Numbered from the stretch's first letter, positions 18,175 to 27,252 are shown. The stretch: 64,000 nucleotides of DNA from Alphaproteobacteria bacterium (GCA_016125455.1 WGLS01000001.1:620001-684000); one strand, 5' to 3'. Numbers and translations are program-made. The notes: generated by a model from the sequence alone, not told the origin.

Positions 18175-19350
18175 TTATGCGGCTTTGCGCACGACGATCG
18201 AGCCGGCTGAGTAGCCCGCCCCAAAGCCGGAAATGACGCCGAGGTCGCCCACGTCGAAGCCATCCCTGTGCAGGTGGAACGCGATGATCGATCCCGCCGA
18301 CGAGGTGTTCGCATAATCGTCGAGGACCACCGGCGCTTCTTCGCGCGTCGCGTCGCGTCCAAGCACCTTGCGCGCGATGAACTCGTTCATTGCGAGGTTT
18401 GCCTGGTGCAGCCACATTCTTTTCAGTGCGGCGGGCGCAATCCCGAGATTGTCAAGGTGCCCAGCAATCAGCTCGCTCACCCATGGCACGACGTCGCGAA
18501 ATACCTTGCGGCCTTCCTGCATGAAGAGCTTGTCGGTCGTCGGAGAATTCTGGGGGTCCGCAGGTTCGCCCGCGCTGCGTTCAGCGCGGTTGAGGAAGCC
18601 GAAATTGTTCCGGATATTGTTCGAATACATTGTCCGCAGACGCGTGCCGAGAATGTCCCAGGCCTCGCCCTCGGCGGGGGCGTCCGCACGCTCAAGGATC
18701 ACGGCCGTTGCGACGTCGCCAAAGATAAAGTGGCTATCGCGATTGCGAAAATTCAGGTGCGCGGTGCAGATCTCCGGGTTGACCATCAATACCCGGCGCG
18801 ACCCGGCGCGAATGAGGCCGAGGCCCGTTTCGATGCCAAAGGCCGCCGAGGCGCAAGCAACGTTCATGTCAAACGCGTATGCGTCATCGATGCCGAGCGC
18901 GGCCTGTATTTCAACGGCGACTGCTGGATAAGCGCGCTGCAGGTTCGAGGCTGCGCAAATAACGCCGTCAATATCGCCGGGCCCAAGGTCCGCGGCCTTC
19001 ATTGCATCCCGCGCGGCGTGAACCGCCATTTCGGCGAGCACGGACAATTCCTCGTCCGGGCGTGCCGGAAGGAAGGGCGCCATGCGCTCGATGTCGAGGA
19101 TGCCGGCCTTGTCCATGACATAGCGCGACTTGATGCCGGACGCCTTTTCGATGAACTCCGCGGAGGACGGTGACAAAGGGGCGGTTTCCCCAGACGCGAT
19201 TTCCGCGTCGTGGTCCGCATTCCAGCGCGCGACGAACGCGTTGAACGACGCAACGAGCTCTTCATTGGAGATCGCGTTCGGCGGCGTGAATAGGCCCGTC
19301 CCCACAATGCGGACGTCAGGTTCGATCCGGCTCGTTTGTACCGCTGCCAT
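18175..19350 (-). CDS. beta-ketoacyl-ACP synthase III-family enzyme
   Basis: 391-aa thiolase-fold condensing enzyme with the FabH triad C166 (NVACASAAFG), H315 (WLHQANLAM) and N348 (DDYANTSSAG). It is about 60 residues longer than housekeeping FabH, with an insert near residues 40-65. Such longer KAS III proteins include the Pseudomonas FabH2-type enzymes that use longer acyl-CoA primers; the similarity here is from memory and only suggestive. It lacks the plsX/fabH neighbourhood of housekeeping FabH. ATG 19350 has GGAGAG upstream. Confidence 0.9.
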   Translation of the reverse strand: MAAVQTSRIEPDVRIVGTGLFTPPNAISNEELVASFNAFVARWNADHDAEIASGETAPLSPSSAEFIEKASGIKSRYVMDKAGILDIERMAPFLPARPDEELSVLAEMAVHAARDAMKAADLGPGDIDGVICAASNLQRAYPAVAVEIQAALGIDDAYAFDMNVACASAAFGIETGLGLIRAGSRRVLMVNPEICTAHLNFRNRDSHFIFGDVATAVILERADAPAEGEAWDILGTRLRTMYSNNIRNNFGFLNRAERSAGEPADPQNSPTTDKLFMQEGRKVFRDVVPWVSELIAGHLDNLGIAPAALKRMWLHQANLAMNEFIARKVLGRDATREEAPVVLDDYANTSSAGSIIAFHLHRDGFDVGDLGVISGFGAGYSAGSIVVRKAA

Positions 19351-19445
19351 TCGCCTGTCTCTCCGCAACTGATTGGCATATTCGGCCAACACAGTGCGCC
19401 CGTTGCGCGGCGGGCGCAAGTTGGCGAAGTCGCCAGCGCTATCAA

Positions 19446-20066
19446 TCAGAGCCGTTTGACGCGCATTTGACCTTTTGCGGTGGCCGCATGGCGGGGACAG
19501 GCGATCTCATGGTCGTTCACCATCCCGACCGCCTGCATGAATGCGTAGACGATGACCGGCCCACAGAATTTGAACCCAAGCCGCTTCAACTCCCTCGACA
19601 TCGCTTCGCTTTCCGCGGTCCTGGTCGGCGCGTCGCGGAAGTCGGTCCAGCGGTTCACAATCGGCTCGCCGCCGACGAAGTCCCAAAGAAACCCCGAGAA
19701 GCCGTCTGCACGGGTCTCCATGAGGTCAAGATAGGCGCGCGCGTTGCCAATGGTCGCCTCGATTTTCGATTGAGACCTGACTATCCCGGCGTCGCCGAGC
19801 AACCGTTCGATGTGTTTCGGTCCGTAGCGTGCGATCTTCGCCGGATTAAAGCCCTCGAACGCCCGCCGGAAATTGTCGCGCTTGTAAAGGATCGTTCGCC
19901 AGGAAAGGCCCGCCTGAAATCCGTCGAGAATGAGCTTTTCGAACAACGCCCGATCATCCCTTTCCGGCGTCCCCCATTCCGTATCGTGATAATTTCGGTA
20001 TACAGGGTCGTCTGCGGGCGCCCACGGGCAATGGACCATCTCGGCGTCCTTCGGTCTTGCGGGCAT
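19446..20066 (-). CDS. tag: DNA-3-methyladenine glycosylase I
   Basis: 206-aa base-excision enzyme that removes 3-methyladenine from alkylated DNA. It has the HhH fold and the zinc snap of the Tag family: C13 and H27 at the N-terminus (HCPWAP...NYHDTEWG) and H186 and C190 at the C-terminus (NDHEIACPRH). EKLILDGFQAGLSW, the substrate-pocket helix, is intact. It lies 6 bp downstream of ygfZ on the same strand, so the two are co-transcribed. Confidence 0.95.
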   Translation of the reverse strand: MPARPKDAEMVHCPWAPADDPVYRNYHDTEWGTPERDDRALFEKLILDGFQAGLSWRTILYKRDNFRRAFEGFNPAKIARYGPKHIERLLGDAGIVRSQSKIEATIGNARAYLDLMETRADGFSGFLWDFVGGEPIVNRWTDFRDAPTRTAESEAMSRELKRLGFKFCGPVIVYAFMQAVGMVNDHEIACPRHAATAKGQMRVKRL

Positions 20067-20072
20067 CGGCTG

Positions 20073-20894
20073 TCAGTCCCCAAGGTAGGCGGGCCGTGAC
20101 GCTGTCGCTGACGCGCCATCGACATCAACGGGCGCCGCCAGCGAAATCCGGTCTAGGCGCACAATCGCGAGGCCATCAGATGCCTGCCCTCGGGGCGGCT
20201 CGATCAAGACGCCGACGGTCGCCTCGCCTTGCTTCAGGTCGGCGCCGCGGACGACGTTCGCAGAAGCGCCAAAAGCGACAACCATCGTCCGTTTGCGCAC
20301 TTCTCCTTTCCGCTTCATTCGGCTTGCGACCTCCTGGCCGACGAAACATCCCTTTCGATAGTCGACGCCGTTCAGGACGTCGTAGTTGACGTCGAGCGGG
20401 AAGGTCTCTTCTGCGTCAAAGCTTACGCCGAACTCAGGAACGCCCGCTGCGCGGCGCGCGGCGTGATATGCGTCCTCACCATCGCCGGAGGCGGTTTCAT
20501 TCGGGACGACAGCGCGCCAGCCAAGAACCGGCAGGCGCGGATCGGCGAAGACGGCCGCGGCGTCGGCCGGCGCTTCGGTTGGCGCATCCGGCGTCCACAC
20601 GACGGCGAGATTGTCGCGCGCCGCGATTTCGACCTTTGCGCGCAGTTTGTAGAGCTTGATGCGCTTTTCGAGAGCCGCTGCGCGTTCGGCCGCCGTATCG
20701 ATCAGGAAGCCGCCGGCGACGCGAACCAAAATGAAGTCGAACAGAACCTTGCCCTGGGGCGTCAGCAGGGCCGAAAACGCCGCCGGCTGCGCCGCGGCGA
20801 CGTTCTGGGTGATGATCCCCTGCAGAAAGCTTTCAGCGTCGGGGCCGGTGACGGACAGAACGGCGCGGGAGGACAGTCGGCGGTAATCGCTCAT
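20073..20894 (-). CDS. ygfZ: tRNA-modifying/Fe-S maturation protein YgfZ
   Basis: 273-aa folate-binding protein of the GcvT-like YgfZ/CAF17 (IBA57) family, needed for some Fe-S enzymes such as MiaB. The diagnostic K-G-C-[FY]-x-G-Q-E motif is present as KGCFVGQE at residues 181-188. The start at ATG 20894 (MSDYRRL) fits; an upstream ATG at 20930 would add residues not found in the family. It is divergent from the dihydroorotase-family gene with 118 bp between. Confidence 0.93.
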   Translation of the reverse strand: MSDYRRLSSRAVLSVTGPDAESFLQGIITQNVAAAQPAAFSALLTPQGKVLFDFILVRVAGGFLIDTAAERAAALEKRIKLYKLRAKVEIAARDNLAVVWTPDAPTEAPADAAAVFADPRLPVLGWRAVVPNETASGDGEDAYHAARRAAGVPEFGVSFDAEETFPLDVNYDVLNGVDYRKGCFVGQEVASRMKRKGEVRKRTMVVAFGASANVVRGADLKQGEATVGVLIEPPRGQASDGLAIVRLDRISLAAPVDVDGASATASRPAYLGD

Positions 20895-21012
20895 GGCCGC
20901 CAACATGGGGCGCGTCCGACTTGCCTGCAATCCCGTCCGTCTGGCGCGCCGGGTTCGGGCCTTGTCCAGACGTCGCCTCGACGTCGCCCGGCGCGACCGG
21001 TAAGAACAAGAG

Positions 21013-22368
21013 ATGGCAAGAACAATCTACGACCTGATTATCAAGAATGGCGTCGTCGTGAACCATGACGGCGAGGGTCGACGCGACGTCGGCGTATCTG
21101 GCGGCGTCATTGTTGAGATCGCCGCTGAGATTCCGGCGTCAGCCGCCGACGAGACGATCGAATGTGGCGGGCTGCACGTCCTGCCCGGGGTCATCGACAG
21201 CCAGGTGCATTTCCGTGAACCGGGTCCGACGCACAAGGAGGATCTGCACACCGGATCGAAGGCCGCGGTGCTTGGCGGCGTTACGGCTGTCTTCGAAATG
21301 CCGAACACCAATCCGCTAACCGTCACGGCCGATGCGATTGAAGACAAGCTCGCGCGCGCAGCGGGGCAAGTCGACCACCCCGGCATGTATTGCGATCACG
21401 CCTTCTATGTCGGCGCGACGCACGGCAACCCGAAGGACCTTGCCGAGCTGGAGCAACTGCCCGGCGTATCCGGCGTCAAGATTTTCATGGGCGCATCGAC
21501 CGGCGATCTTCTTGTGGAAGACGACGACGGGGTGCGCGAGGTGCTGGCCCATGGACGCCGCCGCGTCGCCATCCACTCCGAAGACGAATACCTTCTTCGC
21601 GAGGGCAAGGGGCGCGCCATTGCAGGCGACTGGCGTTCGCATCCCGAAGCGCGCTCCGTCGAAGCCGCCGTTCGCTGTACGGATCGTCTGTTACGGCTTG
21701 CGCGCCAAACGGGTCGGCGAATCCACGTCCTGCATATTTCGACAGCGGATGAAATCTCCATGCTTGCGGCGAACAAGGATATCGCCACTTGCGAAATTCT
21801 GCCCCAGCACCTGACGCTGGAAGCGCCGGATTGCTACGAACGGCTGAAGGGCTACGCCCAGATGAACCCGCCAATTCGGGATGCCCGTCATCGCGAGGGG
21901 TTATGGGCGGCGGTGCGGGGCGGCGTCTTTGATGTCATGGGCTCGGACCATGCGCCCCATACGAAAGAAGAGAAAGAGAAGCCCTACCCGGCCTCGCCAT
22001 CCGGCATGCCAGGAGTCCAGACGACGGTGCCGTTAATGTTGACCCATGTGGCGGAGGGACGATTGACGCTGCAGCGGTTCATCGACCTGATGTGCCACGG
22101 GCCGCAACGGACCTTCGGCATCGCCAATAAAGGTCGTCTTGCGCGTGGCTTCGACGCAGACTTCACGATCGTCGATCTCAAGCGCGCCGAGACAATTACT
22201 CACGCCGCGCAAGCGACCCGTTCCGGATGGACGCCGTTCGACGGCTTTCGAACGAAGGGCTGGCCGGTCGGAACAATCATCCGTGGCCGGCGCGTCATGT
22301 GGGATGGCGAGCTGTTGGGCGCCCCGGCGGGCCTTCCGGTCCGGTTTCAGGAGACGGTCACGGGCTGA
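21013..22368 (+). CDS. pyrC: dihydroorotase-family amidohydrolase
   Basis: 451-aa cyclic amidohydrolase close to class I dihydroorotases, which make dihydroorotate in pyrimidine synthesis. Conserved are GVIDSQVHFREPG (residues 59-71), K156 in VKIFMGAST as the candidate carbamylated lysine, HSEDE, HVLHIST and SDHAPHT. The first metal His of the HxH motif is Gln here (Q64-V-H66), an unusual substitution. A second, orthodox pyrC elsewhere is possible, so the symbol is tentative. It starts 12 bp downstream of AAGAGATGGC. Confidence 0.82.
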   Translation: MARTIYDLIIKNGVVVNHDGEGRRDVGVSGGVIVEIAAEIPASAADETIECGGLHVLPGVIDSQVHFREPGPTHKEDLHTGSKAAVLGGVTAVFEMPNTNPLTVTADAIEDKLARAAGQVDHPGMYCDHAFYVGATHGNPKDLAELEQLPGVSGVKIFMGASTGDLLVEDDDGVREVLAHGRRRVAIHSEDEYLLREGKGRAIAGDWRSHPEARSVEAAVRCTDRLLRLARQTGRRIHVLHISTADEISMLAANKDIATCEILPQHLTLEAPDCYERLKGYAQMNPPIRDARHREGLWAAVRGGVFDVMGSDHAPHTKEEKEKPYPASPSGMPGVQTTVPLMLTHVAEGRLTLQRFIDLMCHGPQRTFGIANKGRLARGFDADFTIVDLKRAETITHAAQATRSGWTPFDGFRTKGWPVGTIIRGRRVMWDGELLGAPAGLPVRFQETVTG

Positions 22369-22453
22369 GGCGTGCGGCGGCGCCGGCGGCCGCTTGACAA
22401 CTGAGCGGAAATGCTGAGAACGACTCGCAATAACGCGATCCGGGGTCTTCTCT

Positions 22454-23008
22454 GTGAATCTGGTCAAAATTCGCCGTCTTCTCATTCTGGCGCATCTGTA
22501 TATCGCCGCGCTTCTGGCGCCGGCATTCATTCTTGTTGGCGCGACGGGAGCGCTTTATGTCGCCGGCGTGAAAGGGGCCGAGACGGAAACGTCGATCGCC
22601 TTTGCGCCCGACGCCCAGCTCGATCCGTCAAGCCCGACGCTGGAGACGGACCTGCGCGACGTACTTGGCGCCGCGGGCATTGAAGTTGATTTCGAGTACC
22701 TTATCGTCCGCCCAGGAATGATCATGACGCGGCCGACTTCCAGGGAGTATGTCCGCCTCGACCTCTCCGGCGAAGGCCTTTCCGGCGCGGTTTACCGGCC
22801 CGACCTTCCAAAGGCTCTTATGGAGTTGCACAAGGGGCATGGACCAAGAGCGTTCCGCGTTTACCAGATCGCCATGGGGTCGATGCTAGTGCTGGTCGCG
22901 CTTGGCGGCCTCCTGGTCGGCCTCCTCGCCGCGTCCTACCGGCGCGCAACAATCATCGCGACGCTGATTGGATCGGGCATTTTCGCGGCGCTTGCATTTC
23001 TTGCCTGA
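22454..23008 (+). CDS. PepSY-associated membrane protein
   Basis: 184-aa inner-membrane protein starting with GTG (VNLVKIRR). It has one N-terminal helix (about 10-32, containing the HLYIALLLAP... GATGALYV pattern) and two C-terminal helices (about 137-160 and 165-183), with an extracytoplasmic segment between. The LHKGHGPRAFRVYQ...G motif before the second helix is typical of PepSY_TM proteins, often linked to iron-siderophore uptake or reduction. No iron gene lies beside it. Confidence 0.75.
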   Translation: MNLVKIRRLLILAHLYIAALLAPAFILVGATGALYVAGVKGAETETSIAFAPDAQLDPSSPTLETDLRDVLGAAGIEVDFEYLIVRPGMIMTRPTSREYVRLDLSGEGLSGAVYRPDLPKALMELHKGHGPRAFRVYQIAMGSMLVLVALGGLLVGLLAASYRRATIIATLIGSGIFAALAFLA

Positions 23009-23017
23009 GAACAAAAC

Positions 23018-23377
23018 CTAGTAGGCGAGCTTCGCGGCAAGCTCCGCGCCAACCGCAGCGCGGCTTTCGGCGAAAGCCTCGGCGTCATTGTCACATTGGG
23101 CGTGTGCGCTCTCGGCGGATCGAAAACCGTCATTGAATGCGCCGACAAGGCGCCGTCTGAGCTGCGCCGTCGGTTGTTCAAGACGAACCATCTGCTTCAT
23201 TCGTTCGCGCCAAAGCTCCGCTTCCCGTTGCGGCTCGCACATGCGGCGAACGTGGTGCAGTTCGCCAAAAACTCGCGCAAGCGTCGTCAGATCATCAGGG
23301 CGCGCGGCGACCGCTGATTCCGCCGACAGTTGCGTTGCGAGGGTAATTCCGATGAAGATGCCCAGCATTCGTTTCAT
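23018..23377 (-). CDS. TIGR02301-family secreted protein
   Basis: 119-aa exported protein: MKRMLGIFIGITLATQL leader with an AVAA cleavage region, then an all-helical domain. LARVFGELHHVRRMC, WRERMKQM and LVGAFNDGFRS...C fit the alphaproteobacterial TIGR02301 family; a conserved Cys pair (in HVRRMC and HAQC) could form a disulfide. Function unknown. It is convergent with the PepSY protein. ATG 23377 is chosen because it gives a clean signal peptide. Confidence 0.75.
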   Translation of the reverse strand: MKRMLGIFIGITLATQLSAESAVAARPDDLTTLARVFGELHHVRRMCEPQREAELWRERMKQMVRLEQPTAQLRRRLVGAFNDGFRSAESAHAQCDNDAEAFAESRAAVGAELAAKLAY

Positions 23378-23499
23378 GCACGCTTGCTTACCGCGGCAAG
23401 CGTGATTGGTCAGCCCTTGACACGTGCGTTTCCCTGACGTCCGCCTTGCAGCCAATTGGCAATGAAGGTTTTAGCGCATCGCGACAGGAAGGCGGCCCG

Positions 23500-24645
23500 A
23501 TGACAATCATGACCAGACTGATGATGATGCCATTTTTGGCGCTAACGTCGCTCGCCCCCTGCGGCCCCGCAGTAGCCCAAGAGTCAGAACAAGAAACAGT
23601 GGAGTTGCCGGCGCCGGCGGGGCAATTTGCTGTTGGCTCGTACGTCTGGCGATGGATCGACGAAGAGCGACCGCTGGACCGTGGCGCGGCGGATAAGCGC
23701 CGGCGAGAAATCATGGCTCAACTCTGGTTCCCCGCGGAACCACAGCCGGTTGACGCGAAGCGGCCATATCGTCCTCTCGCCAAGGGACGGTTCAACTTCG
23801 TCGTTGCCAACGCGACGCCGGGCGCGCCATTTGCCGAAGACGCCGGGAAGGCCAGGGTTATCGTGCTTTGTCCCGGTCGCGGCGTCAGCGCCGGCTACAA
23901 TTCAGTTGTCGCCGAAGGGCTGGCCAGCCAAGGCTACGCGGTGCTCGCGCTCGATAGTCCGGGCCTCGGATATGTTGAGTATCCTGACGGCCGCGTCGAT
24001 GACACAAGCGGCGAATTCCAGCCCTCCTTCGAACTCATCACCGGGCCATACGAAAAGGTGGACGAATTCTTCGAGCCGGCCGTCGAACTTGGTCTTGCCG
24101 ACTATCGGTTTGCGCTCGACACGCTGAAGGAAATTGGCCGAAAGGACGCAGGCGGGCGCTTCACGGGTCGATTGGATTTCTCTAAAATAGGCGTATACGG
24201 ACATTCGCTTGGCGGGCGAATATGCGGAAGTCTGGCGCAGGTCGACCGTCGGGTCGCCGCGTTTGCGGCGATGGAGGGCGTAGCGCCTCCTGAGGCGAGA
24301 CGGGGAGGCTACCGCGGCGCTTCGTTGATGCTGTACTCGAGCGAACTGCCGGAGGAAATGGCGCTCCCCAACATTCGCGAGATCTTCGACTTTCGAAAGG
24401 GCGCTTCGACAATCTTGCGACTTGAAGGTTTCGGGCACAATTCCGTGACGGATCGGCCAATTCTTTTTCCGGACAGTTTCAACTACTCGGTCGAGCCTGA
24501 ACGAGCCTTGCGGCTCACGATCCGCATCCTGACGGAATTTTTCGGCGCAACTTTTGACGACCGGCCATTTCCGGTCGAAAAGCTCGCCGAAGAGCCGGAG
24601 ATTACGATCGTGGAGACTAGCCTGACCCCGCCAAACGACGACTGA
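23500..24645 (+). CDS. secreted alpha/beta hydrolase, PAF-acetylhydrolase-like
   Basis: 381-aa exported hydrolase. A signal peptide (residues 1-26, ending AVAQ) is followed by an alpha/beta domain. The nucleophile is S236 in GVYGHSLGG, the oxyanion region is LCPGRGVSAGY, and a late GFGHNS supplies a candidate histidine. The overall layout resembles bacterial PAF-acetylhydrolase-like esterases. AGGAAGG precedes ATG 23500. The gene ends inside the 3' end of the convergent NUDIX gene (29-bp overlap). The substrate cannot be told. Confidence 0.85.
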   Translation: MTIMTRLMMMPFLALTSLAPCGPAVAQESEQETVELPAPAGQFAVGSYVWRWIDEERPLDRGAADKRRREIMAQLWFPAEPQPVDAKRPYRPLAKGRFNFVVANATPGAPFAEDAGKARVIVLCPGRGVSAGYNSVVAEGLASQGYAVLALDSPGLGYVEYPDGRVDDTSGEFQPSFELITGPYEKVDEFFEPAVELGLADYRFALDTLKEIGRKDAGGRFTGRLDFSKIGVYGHSLGGRICGSLAQVDRRVAAFAAMEGVAPPEARRGGYRGASLMLYSSELPEEMALPNIREIFDFRKGASTILRLEGFGHNSVTDRPILFPDSFNYSVEPERALRLTIRILTEFFGATFDDRPFPVEKLAEEPEITIVETSLTPPNDD

Positions 24646-25051
24646 TCGCCATCCGGAGCGCCCTTCGCGTTTCGTCCCAGGCGACGAGCGCCATGGCCTC
24701 GTCGATCGCGAAGAACTCGGCCGCCGACGCGTCGTCGCCGGCCACAGGCTCTCCTGACCTCCACTCGGCGGCGTAGTCGACCATGACAAGATGCCCGTTG
24801 CCGCCGGCTTCTTCCCGCAAGGCCACGCTCGGCAATGCCTCGAATACGCCGATCAGGCCAAGAATTGTCGCCTCGACTCCGCTTTCCTCCCGCAGTTCGC
24901 GAAGGGCCGCAGCCTCAAGCGCCTCATCGTACTCAAGCCGGCCGCCAGGGATTGACCAGCGCCCCTTGAACGGGGCTTTGCCCCGCTTGATCAGCAAGAT
25001 GCTCTCGCCTCGGAACACCACCGTTCCGACCCCGACGGTAATTCGCCCCAT
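24617..25051 (-). CDS. NUDIX hydrolase
   Basis: 144-aa pyrophosphohydrolase with a perfect Nudix box G-x5-E-x7-REUxEExGU, seen as GGRLEYDEAL...LRELREESGV. The start at ATG 25051 (MGRITVGVG) has GGAG upstream; ATG 25072 is an alternative. The short NUDIX fold with IPGGRLE resembles ADP-ribose or (d)NTP pyrophosphatases, but the substrate is not predictable. TIGR02301 genes often lie near a NUDIX gene in alphaproteobacteria, and here they are about 1.2 kb apart. Confidence 0.92.
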   Translation of the reverse strand: MGRITVGVGTVVFRGESILLIKRGKAPFKGRWSIPGGRLEYDEALEAAALRELREESGVEATILGLIGVFEALPSVALREEAGGNGHLVMVDYAAEWRSGEPVAGDDASAAEFFAIDEAMALVAWDETRRALRMAISRRLAGSG

Positions 25052-25154
25052 GCGTCGCCGCTCCAACGTCATGGCGCTGGATATCGCTTGCTGGCGCGGC
25101 GGGGGCAAGCCGGTGCGTTTGCGAGAGTGGCGCCCGTGCGGATAAGATCGCGGC

Positions 25155-25883
25155 ATGTGCGGACGCTTTCTTCTCACTTCGCCGCCCGAAGCCGTGGCGC
25201 GCGTGTTTGGCGTTGAGGTCAGGGACAATTTCCCGCCGCGCTGGAACATCGCGCCTACCCAGCCGGTGGCGACGATCCGCGTGGATGACGGAAAGCTGAT
25301 TGCGGAACGACGGCCTCGCTATGCGCTGATGCGCTGGGGCTTTATTCCATCCTGGGCCAAGGCGGATCACTTGCTGCGATTGCGTTCAAAGCCGCTGATT
25401 AACGCACGAGCGGAGACGGCGGCCGAGAAGCCCACTTTCAGGGCCGCATGGAAACGTCGGCGATGCCTTGTGCCAGCGGACGGTTTCTACGAATGGCGAC
25501 GGGACGAAAGCGGCCGAACGCCATTCCGGATCACGCCGTCCGAAAGGTTTGGCAATAACGGCCTCGTCGGGTTCGGCGCCTTGTGGGAAACCGCGCACGA
25601 TCCCGATGGCGGCGAGATCGATACGGTCGCGATCCTGACGGTTGCCGCTGGAGCGGACGTCGGCGCGCTGCACCATCGCGAGCCGGTGGTAATCGCGCCG
25701 CACGACTACGAGAACTGGCTGATGACAGAAGAGACCAGCGCCGGCGCGATGGGGGAGATGGTCGCGCCGGCGCCTGCGGGCTCCTGGGAAATCGCCGAAG
25801 CCCCGAAGGACCTCAACAACGCCCGCCACGAAGGCTCGCGCCTGTCGGGGGAGAAAGAACAGGGCGAGCTTTTCAGGAAATGA
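25155..25883 (+). CDS. SOS response-associated peptidase (SRAP / YedK-HMCES)
   Basis: 242-aa enzyme that forms a covalent crosslink with abasic sites in single-stranded DNA. The catalytic Cys2 is exposed after Met removal (MCGRF). Other signatures are WNIAPTQ, LINARAET (Asn), CLVPADGFYEW (Glu) and HHREPVVI, which carries the active-site His. It is divergent from the NUDIX gene with about 100 bp between. No LexA-like box was recognised upstream. Confidence 0.95.
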   Translation: MCGRFLLTSPPEAVARVFGVEVRDNFPPRWNIAPTQPVATIRVDDGKLIAERRPRYALMRWGFIPSWAKADHLLRLRSKPLINARAETAAEKPTFRAAWKRRRCLVPADGFYEWRRDESGRTPFRITPSERFGNNGLVGFGALWETAHDPDGGEIDTVAILTVAAGADVGALHHREPVVIAPHDYENWLMTEETSAGAMGEMVAPAPAGSWEIAEAPKDLNNARHEGSRLSGEKEQGELFRK

Positions 25884-25887
25884 TGCG

Positions 25888-26286
25888 TCAGCAGGCTTTC
25901 GCCTGCGCCCGCTCCGCGTCGCTGTCTTTCATGACGGCCTCTTCGTCGAGCAGGCCGGCAAGATCGCGGAAGGCGGAATAGGCCACCGCGTCGTGTCGAG
26001 AGAGGTCAGCGAGGCGATAGTCGATGCCGGGCGCATCCCACCGCCAGAGCGCCATCTTGAACAAGACCTCCCGCGGCGTTGTCGCCGGGATTTCGGCCGC
26101 CGCCCGCATGGTTTCGTTCATCGCCTGCACCAGGGTCTGGGTCGACTGTTCGCCGTCGCGCAGCAAGGCGTCGATGTCCCGATACACGGCAAAAAGCTGT
26201 TCATGCGGGTCGGTCGCCAGTTCGCCTGGCGCCCTGGCGGCTCGCCGAATGTCAGCAATGCGTAGTTTCAGGCGTTCTGACGCCAT
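25888..26286 (-). CDS. hypothetical protein, possible LuxR target
   Basis: 132-aa soluble, mostly helical protein that I do not recognise. ATG 26286 has GAGGAGCCAGGA upstream. It is charged and acidic in the last 40 residues, with no signal peptide or membrane segment. It is divergent from the LuxR gene, and a 20-bp perfect-arm dyad at 26365-26384 lies 79 bp upstream of its start, so it may be regulated by that LuxR (inference). Confidence 0.65.
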   Translation of the reverse strand: MASERLKLRIADIRRAARAPGELATDPHEQLFAVYRDIDALLRDGEQSTQTLVQAMNETMRAAAEIPATTPREVLFKMALWRWDAPGIDYRLADLSRHDAVAYSAFRDLAGLLDEEAVMKDSDAERAQAKAC

Positions 26287-26364
26287 TCCTGGCTCCTCGA
26301 CGTTGTCTGGAATAAAACAGGTCAGTACGTTCTTTCGGCTGGCGACGCATGTCGCATTGCCAAT

Positions 26365-26384
26365 TGTCACGGAGTTGCGTGACA
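26365..26384. promoter_or_regulatory. lux-box-like 20-bp dyad
   Basis: TGTCACG-gagttg-CGTGACA: two perfect 7-bp inverted arms with a 6-bp spacer. Lux/tra boxes bound by LuxR dimers are imperfect dyads of 18-20 bp, so size and position fit. It lies in the divergent region between the hypothetical gene and luxR, 122 bp from the luxR start. Confidence 0.5.
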
Positions 26385-26505
26385 GGCGCAGGGACCAGCT
26401 GTGGTTGCGCGCGTTTTTGGTCAATTCGGCTCGGAAAGGCCCGTCGGACGATACTTTCAGTTGGCTGTTGTCTTTTTCGGCTTCCTGGATGCAATATTTT
26501 TCAGA

Positions 26506-27252
26506 ATGGCCAGTTCGAAGCCGGTTTCACAAACGCTTGAGCGTTTCGCCCTGAGGTTGCGCGCCGCAGAAAGCTTCGAGCTTCTCCGCGACATTGTGGT
26601 GTCTTTCCTGGACGCGGAGGGCGTCGCGATGGCGAGCTATCACCATTTGCCGCCTCCCGGCGCAAAAGACTATGCGCCGACCATTTCCGTCGCCGCCCAC
26701 GGTTTCCCCGAAGACTGGCTTCGCGCCTACCGCGACCAGCGCTACTACGAAATCGATCCGATCCCGCGCCGCGTTCTCGATCTCGGCTTGCCCTTCTGGT
26801 GGTCTGAGGCGCGGGAAATGCCGGGGCTCTCCGCTGCGGAGAAAGACTTCCTGAATGAGCTTGAGCGCGCCGGTTTCGGTGATGGCCTCGCGATCGCGGT
26901 ATTCGGGCCGCATGGACGAAACGGTTATGTCGGACTTGGGTGCGGCGTCGGCAACGGCCCGAAATGGTCCGCGGAGAAAGTAGCCCGGCTGCAGATCGCC
27001 GCCCAGGCCGGCCATCAGCAATACTGTCATTTGCTCGCAGCGAAAGCGCCCGCCGGGGTCTCGTTGTCCGACCGGGAACAACAGATCCTCGGATGGATGG
27101 CGCGCGGGAGGAGCAATGCTGCGATCGCCGAAACCGTTGGCATCTCGCCGAACACGGTCGACACGTACGTGCGCCGGATCTACGAGAAGCTTGATGTCAC
27201 GGACCGGGTGACGGCTTCGTTGCGGGGCCACGCGCTCGGGCTGATTGATTGA
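26506..27252 (+). CDS. LuxR-family quorum-sensing receptor (solo)
   Basis: 248-aa regulator with an N-terminal autoinducer-binding domain and a C-terminal LuxR-type HTH (about 184-246). The residues invariant in TraR ligand domains are all present at a constant offset of +14: W71, Y75, D84, W99 and G127 for W57, Y61, D70, W85 and G113. In the HTH, E191, L195 and G201 match E178, L182 and G188. It should therefore bind an acyl-homoserine lactone. No luxI-type synthase is in the window. ATG 26506 was chosen over an upstream in-frame start because it matches the family's usual N-terminus. Confidence 0.93.
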   Translation: MASSKPVSQTLERFALRLRAAESFELLRDIVVSFLDAEGVAMASYHHLPPPGAKDYAPTISVAAHGFPEDWLRAYRDQRYYEIDPIPRRVLDLGLPFWWSEAREMPGLSAAEKDFLNELERAGFGDGLAIAVFGPHGRNGYVGLGCGVGNGPKWSAEKVARLQIAAQAGHQQYCHLLAAKAPAGVSLSDREQQILGWMARGRSNAAIAETVGISPNTVDTYVRRIYEKLDVTDRVTASLRGHALGLID

